Below are positions 14,716 to 18,059 of a stretch of DNA of 18,059 bases, piece by piece. Position 1 is the first letter of the stretch. The number at the start of each line of letters is the position of its first letter. The position numbers were made by a program, and so were the translations under genes. The notes below the pieces were generated by a model. The model saw nothing but the letters and a program-made list of their open reading frames with translations. It ran no database searches and was not told where the DNA came from. Origin of the DNA: DATLCI01 sp035526435. Its GTDB lineage: Bacteria; Acidobacteriota; Terriglobia; Terriglobales; Acidobacteriaceae. The stretch spans positions 1 through 18,059 of the forward strand of contig DATLCI010000132.1 of the NCBI GenBank assembly GCA_035526435.1, given 5' to 3'.

Positions 14716-15987
14716 ATGGCACGAGCAGGAACCGCTGTTTCACCCTCCCGCGCAGTTGAGACTGCGATCCAAGTAACCAAGATCAACTTCCAGAAAGCGG
14801 CTGCGCATCTCAAGCTCGACGCGGAGATGCAAACCTTGCTTTCGACTCCGTTCCGCGAATTGCGGGTTGAGATCCCCATCCGTCTGGACAGCGGCGCGCT
14901 CAAAGTATTTGTCGGCTACCGGGTGCAGCATAACGGCGCGCGGGGTCCGGCAAAGGGCGGGATCCGTTTCCATCCGAACGTTGATCTGGACGAAGTACGC
15001 GCGTTGGCGGCGGCCATGACCTGGAAGACAGCCGTAGTGAATATCCCTTTTGGCGGCGCTAAAGGAGGGATCACGGTAGAGCCGGGCGGGATGTCCGTGA
15101 AGGAACTGGAACAACTGACCCGAAAATATATTTCGCGCATCCATTTGCTGCTCGGCCCGTATCGTGACGTTCCGGCACCGGATGTGAATACCAATTCGCA
15201 GACCATGGCCTGGATCTTCGATCAGTATTCGAGTTCTCACGGCTACACGCCCGCGTGCGTCACCGGAAAGCCCGTGGAGATGGGCGGTTCGCTCGGTCGG
15301 GAACAGGCGACGGGCCGTGGCGTGTCGCTCATGGTCCGGGACGCGGCCAAAGACTTAGGTATGAAGTTGGCGGGGCTGCGCGTGGCCGTGCAAGGCTTCG
15401 GCAATGTGGGTTCGAACGCCGCGCGCCTGACGGAGGAATTGGGAGCTAAGATCGTCGCCGTGTCGGATGTTAAGGGTGGGATCATCAATAGAAACGGTAT
15501 CGACATTCGCAAGCTGCAGGCGCATGTGAAAGCCAAAGGCAGTGTTGCCGGCTTTCCCGGCACGCAACCGCTCACCAATGAAGAGCTATTGACGTGTGAG
15601 TGCGACGTGCTGATCCCGGCCGCGCTGGAGTGCGTGATCACTCCCGCGAATGCCGCAAAGATCAGGGCGCGGTTGATCGTGGAAGGAGCGAATCTTCCTA
15701 CGACGCCCGCGGCGGACACCATCCTCGAAGGGCGCGACGTCACCGTAGTGCCGGACATTTTGGCGAATGCCGGAGGCGTGACCTGCTCCTATTTCGAGTG
15801 GGCGCAAAACCTGCAACAAGTCTTCTGGGAAGAAGACCACGTCAACAAGGAGCTGGAGAAGGTGATGACTCGCGCTTACCGCACGGTCGCCGACCGCGCG
15901 AAGGCGGACAAGCTCTCCCTGCGGACCGCCGCTTACTGCGTCGCCATCGAACGCGTCGCGCGCTCGGAGAAACTGCGCGGCACTTAA
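14716..15987 (+). CDS. gdhA: Glutamate dehydrogenase (Glu/Leu/Phe/Val family)
   Basis: Cytosolic enzyme for reversible oxidative deamination of glutamate to 2-oxoglutarate and ammonia, linking amino acid breakdown to central carbon. The 423-aa protein has GYRVQHNGARGPAKGGIRFHP (K80), AMTWKTAV (K104) and PFGGAKGGI (K116). DVPAPDVNT (D156) and the nucleotide-binding loop VQGFGNVGSNAA (G227-G232) follow. These match the substrate lysines, catalytic lysine, catalytic aspartate and Rossmann loop of hexameric glutamate dehydrogenases. I chose ATG 14716, with AGGAA 8 bases upstream. The in-frame ATG at 14623 would add 31 residues read through the two dyads, without a ribosome binding site. PAPDVNT favours glutamate over leucine/phenylalanine enzymes. 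Cofactor choice is not clear. The stop abuts the convergent lipoprotein gene with no gap. Confidence 0.93.
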   Translation: MARAGTAVSPSRAVETAIQVTKINFQKAAAHLKLDAEMQTLLSTPFRELRVEIPIRLDSGALKVFVGYRVQHNGARGPAKGGIRFHPNVDLDEVRALAAAMTWKTAVVNIPFGGAKGGITVEPGGMSVKELEQLTRKYISRIHLLLGPYRDVPAPDVNTNSQTMAWIFDQYSSSHGYTPACVTGKPVEMGGSLGREQATGRGVSLMVRDAAKDLGMKLAGLRVAVQGFGNVGSNAARLTEELGAKIVAVSDVKGGIINRNGIDIRKLQAHVKAKGSVAGFPGTQPLTNEELLTCECDVLIPAALECVITPANAAKIRARLIVEGANLPTTPAADTILEGRDVTVVPDILANAGGVTCSYFEWAQNLQQVFWEEDHVNKELEKVMTRAYRTVADRAKADKLSLRTAAYCVAIERVARSEKLRGT

Positions 15988-16605
15988 CTAACGCACCAAT
16001 TCATCTGAAAGTAGATGGGCCTTCAATGCAAGATTGTGGGCGCGTACCAGGTCCTGGCTTTCCGTGGCCTCGCGTGACTGCGCCATGAAGAGTTGTACCT
16101 GCTGTAACAAAGCGCGCTCATCCTCACTCAGCACGCGCTTCAAGGACTTCAAGTTCGCCTCCGTGGACTGCATCAGTTGCTCGGTAGTCTGCCGATGGTG
16201 CGCCTCCTCCGTGTGGGTCAAATCCGGCACCACGGCAGAGGGATCCGGGGACGTGCCCGGGCCGGGCTGCACGACAATTCGAGGGGGCGCGGCCTTGGCG
16301 ACCGTGTTTGTATCGGACGCCGGCCTAGCATCCGTGGGCGTGGGTTTGATCGGCGAAGGTTTCTTCGCCGCGGGCTTGGGCTTAGGCTTGGGCTTGACCT
16401 TAGTCGCTTCCGCGGGAGTAGCAGGTGCTTTGTCAGCAGTCGCGGGGGCAGTGGCGACGGGAGGCGGAGCCACTTGCTGACTGACCGGCGCAGTGATGGT
16501 CGGCGCCTGCGCGGCTGCGGGTACGGCTTTCTGCTTTTTCTTGCAGCCGCTGACGCCCAATAAAAGCACGGTCAACCAGATGACGGAGTTAGAGGGTCGC
16601 TTCAT
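15988..16605 (-). CDS. Pro/Ala/Lys-rich lipoprotein, unknown function
   Basis: A 205-aa envelope lipoprotein. The signal peptide MKRPSNSVIWLTVLLLGVSGC has a good lipobox (VSG-C21). A long low-complexity linker (about 22-120) is rich in Ala, Pro, Thr and Lys, with KPKPKPKP at its centre. It could span the periplasm, as TonB-type linkers do. The C-terminal 80 residues (THTEEAHHRQTTEQLMQSTEANLKSLK...SDELVR) are charged and helical, probably a two- or three-helix bundle. I do not recognise the domain. The ATG overlaps the stop of the upstream kinase gene by one base (TGATG), so translation is coupled. The frame upstream of 16605 is open but overlaps the kinase gene, and the lipobox position fixes this start. 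It may feed a signal to the kinase; that is inference from coupling. Confidence 0.85.
   Translation of the reverse strand: MKRPSNSVIWLTVLLLGVSGCKKKQKAVPAAAQAPTITAPVSQQVAPPPVATAPATADKAPATPAEATKVKPKPKPKPAAKKPSPIKPTPTDARPASDTNTVAKAAPPRIVVQPGPGTSPDPSAVVPDLTHTEEAHHRQTTEQLMQSTEANLKSLKRVLSEDERALLQQVQLFMAQSREATESQDLVRAHNLALKAHLLSDELVR
16373..16396. repeat. Hexanucleotide tandem repeat, 4 copies
   Basis: Four head-to-tail copies of GGCTTG (the second is GGCTTA) inside the lipoprotein gene encode Lys-Pro dipeptides on the minus strand. A gain or loss of one unit changes the linker by two residues without breaking the frame. Confidence 0.85.
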
Positions 16606-18059
16606 CAGACTTGCGACCTCGTACTTTCCGGACTTTCGGCGGCGCGATCCGTGCGGTTCGCGCCGACGTGCATGGTGGACTCGGCGGCAGGGAAGCACAG
16701 CTTGAACTTCGTTCCCTGGCCCAGCACGGTATCGAACTCCATAGAGCCATTATGAAGCTGCATCACGCGATACGCCATAGCCAGGCCAATCCCGGTGCCG
16801 CCTTTCTTCGTGGTGAAGTAGAGATTGAAGATCTTTTCGCGGATTTCCGGCGGTATCCCTCCGCCTTCGTCGGTGATCTCGACGTTCACAGTCGCGTCGT
16901 CGCGTGAAGCCGTGACGGTCAAGTTGCCGCCGTTCGCCATGGCCTGCAGGCCATTGATCATGACGTTGAGGACCGCTTGTTTTACCAGGTCCACATCGAT
17001 CTTGACAGGAAGAGGCTCGCTGGAAATATGACGCAGCACGTGGACGCCGTGGCGTTCCGCATCCGGCGACGCCAGCATCAGTACATCGTCCAGCAGTCTT
17101 CGGAGGTCAACTTCTGCGAGACGAAGGTCCATGGGCCGGGTGAAATCCACCAGCGTCTGCACCACCCGGTCCAACCGCCGGATCTCGGTTCCAATGACGT
17201 CAACATGCCGCTGCGCATTGGGATCGGCATGGTCCATCTTCTGGCGAAGCAATTCCAAGTGCACCACGATGGCATTGATGGGGTTCTTGACTTCGTGAGC
17301 CACGCCGGAGGTCAACCGTCCCAGCGCCGCCAGGCGGCGTGAGAGTTCAAGCTGGTCTTCGATCTTATGCACAGATTCAGCATCGCGGAGGGTCAATAAA
17401 GCCCCAAAGCGCTCGCCCTTTTCCTCGATAAAGTCGAGCGAGACCTGGATGCGCCCGGAATTGGCGTCGCCGGGAATCCCGGGCAGTTCCAACTGATTCA
17501 CAGGTTGATGGGTGGAGAAAGCCTCGAGGATGGTCCGGCCGAGAGCGTCAGACCCGTCGAAGATCTCGCGAATGTCCTTGCCTAACAGCTCCGCGCGATC
17601 GCGATGCAGGAAGCCATTCACCGAAGTGCTGACCATCACGGCTTTATCATCGCGCGTAAAGAGCATGACGCCATCCTGCAGGTTGGACATGATCTGATCG
17701 AGGTTTTCTTTCAGCGCGGAGAAGACCTCCTTCACATCCCGCATCTGTTGCCCTAAGCGGTCGATCTTGCCGCTCACTACACCGTATTCATCTTTGCGCA
17801 CGCCGGGCTCGGCGACCGTCGCATCCGGCAAAGCGCCGGCCGCGCTCATCTCATCCAGCTTGCGACTGATCTTCTCCAGCGGGCGTAAGGCGATGTTGGA
17901 GAGGATCGCGGCCAGCAGCAAAGAGAATAGGATCGACCCACCCGAAAGCAGGAAGGCGCTATTCAGCTTTGGACGGAGCGTGCCTTTTAGCAAGACTGTC
18001 GATACGCCAACCCGGATGGTCGCGAATTGAGCTCCATCGCGCTGCAAGGGAAGACGGAC
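16605..18059 (-). CDS. Sensor histidine kinase (HAMP-PAS-HisKA), N-terminus cut off
   Basis: A membrane sensor kinase, in frame and open to the right window edge (VRLP reads before the TTG at 18047), so the true start and most of the sensor domain are missing. The visible 485 residues contain a membrane helix (about 34-57), a HAMP linker (ALRPLEKISRKLDEMS...) and a PAS domain (about 112-229). The dimerisation/phosphorylation helix follows, with SGVAHEVKNPINAI (His codon at 17295-17297), and then the ATPase domain. That domain has the N box LNVMINGLQAM, G1 DEGGGIPPE, the F box YFTTKKGG and G2 GTGIGLAMA. All kinase motifs are intact, in the NtrB/ZraS-like style often paired with sigma-54 response regulators. 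No regulator is in the window; the next gene on the strand is the coupled lipoprotein. The trigger is unknown. Confidence 0.93.
   Translation of the reverse strand, partial: VRLPLQRDGAQFATIRVGVSTVLLKGTLRPKLNSAFLLSGGSILFSLLLAAILSNIALRPLEKISRKLDEMSAAGALPDATVAEPGVRKDEYGVVSGKIDRLGQQMRDVKEVFSALKENLDQIMSNLQDGVMLFTRDDKAVMVSTSVNGFLHRDRAELLGKDIREIFDGSDALGRTILEAFSTHQPVNQLELPGIPGDANSGRIQVSLDFIEEKGERFGALLTLRDAESVHKIEDQLELSRRLAALGRLTSGVAHEVKNPINAIVVHLELLRQKMDHADPNAQRHVDVIGTEIRRLDRVVQTLVDFTRPMDLRLAEVDLRRLLDDVLMLASPDAERHGVHVLRHISSEPLPVKIDVDLVKQAVLNVMINGLQAMANGGNLTVTASRDDATVNVEITDEGGGIPPEIREKIFNLYFTTKKGGTGIGLAMAYRVMQLHNGSMEFDTVLGQGTKFKLCFPAAESTMHVGANRTDRAAESPESTRSQV

Noticed and set aside
1..18059. CRISPR array, IS element, prophage or defence system
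   Set aside because: I saw no spaced direct repeats, transposase, integrase, recombinase or nuclease genes. All frames longer than about 100 residues on the coding strand are explained by ordinary cellular genes.

Overview
The window is 18 kb of chromosomal bacterial DNA, moderately GC-rich and densely coded. It most resembles an acidobacterium (Terriglobia/Koribacter-like). That guess rests on the mix of large secreted M14 and M28 peptidases, a DUF2231-Rieske fusion, a two-component tatA-tatC operon and Ala/Pro/Lys-rich lipoproteins. It is an inference from gene content, not from a marker gene. There is no sign of phage, IS elements, CRISPR or plasmid functions. Codon usage and gene style look uniform, and the window reads as core or housekeeping chromosome.

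Layout, left to right. (a) 1-1130: 3' part of a threonine synthase gene, cut by the window edge. (b) 1199-1274: tRNA-Ala(CGC) with its own promoter, followed by a 71-aa two-helix membrane protein. (c) Minus strand 1602-4059: a secreted protein of unknown function and, upstream of it, a C-terminal processing protease (S41/CtpA) with its own terminator and a leader hairpin. (d) Plus strand 4312-6405: tatA-tatC and a zinc glutaminyl-cyclase-type M28 enzyme, overlapping head to tail. (e) Minus strand 6408-7217: a DUF2231-Rieske membrane protein. (f) Plus strand 7347-11673: a secreted M28 peptidase with a PA-like insertion, a sodium:solute symporter and a TerC-family transporter. A terminator follows, with a perfect TATAAT inside it. 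(g) 11716-14601: a 961-aa secreted M14 zinc carboxypeptidase. (h) 14716-15987: glutamate dehydrogenase, with two nested dyads in its promoter region. (i) Minus strand 15988-18059: a Pro/Ala/Lys-rich lipoprotein gene coupled to an upstream sensor histidine kinase gene that runs off the right edge.

How the genes may work together: four envelope-directed enzymes act on peptides or protein ends (CtpA, glutaminyl cyclase, M28, M14). They lie next to a protein export system (TatAC), a solute symporter, glutamate dehydrogenase and threonine synthase. This fits, but does not prove, an emphasis on periplasmic peptide turnover and amino acid use. The kinase/lipoprotein pair looks like an envelope-sensing unit whose response regulator is not in view.

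The longest gap between genes is 4060-4311 (252 bp). It holds the ctpA promoter and leader, and otherwise nothing I can name. I found no clearly new biological system here. The observations most worth checking are the TatAC-linked animal-type glutaminyl cyclase, the paired dyads before glutamate dehydrogenase, and the promoter-in-terminator arrangement between terC and the M14 gene.
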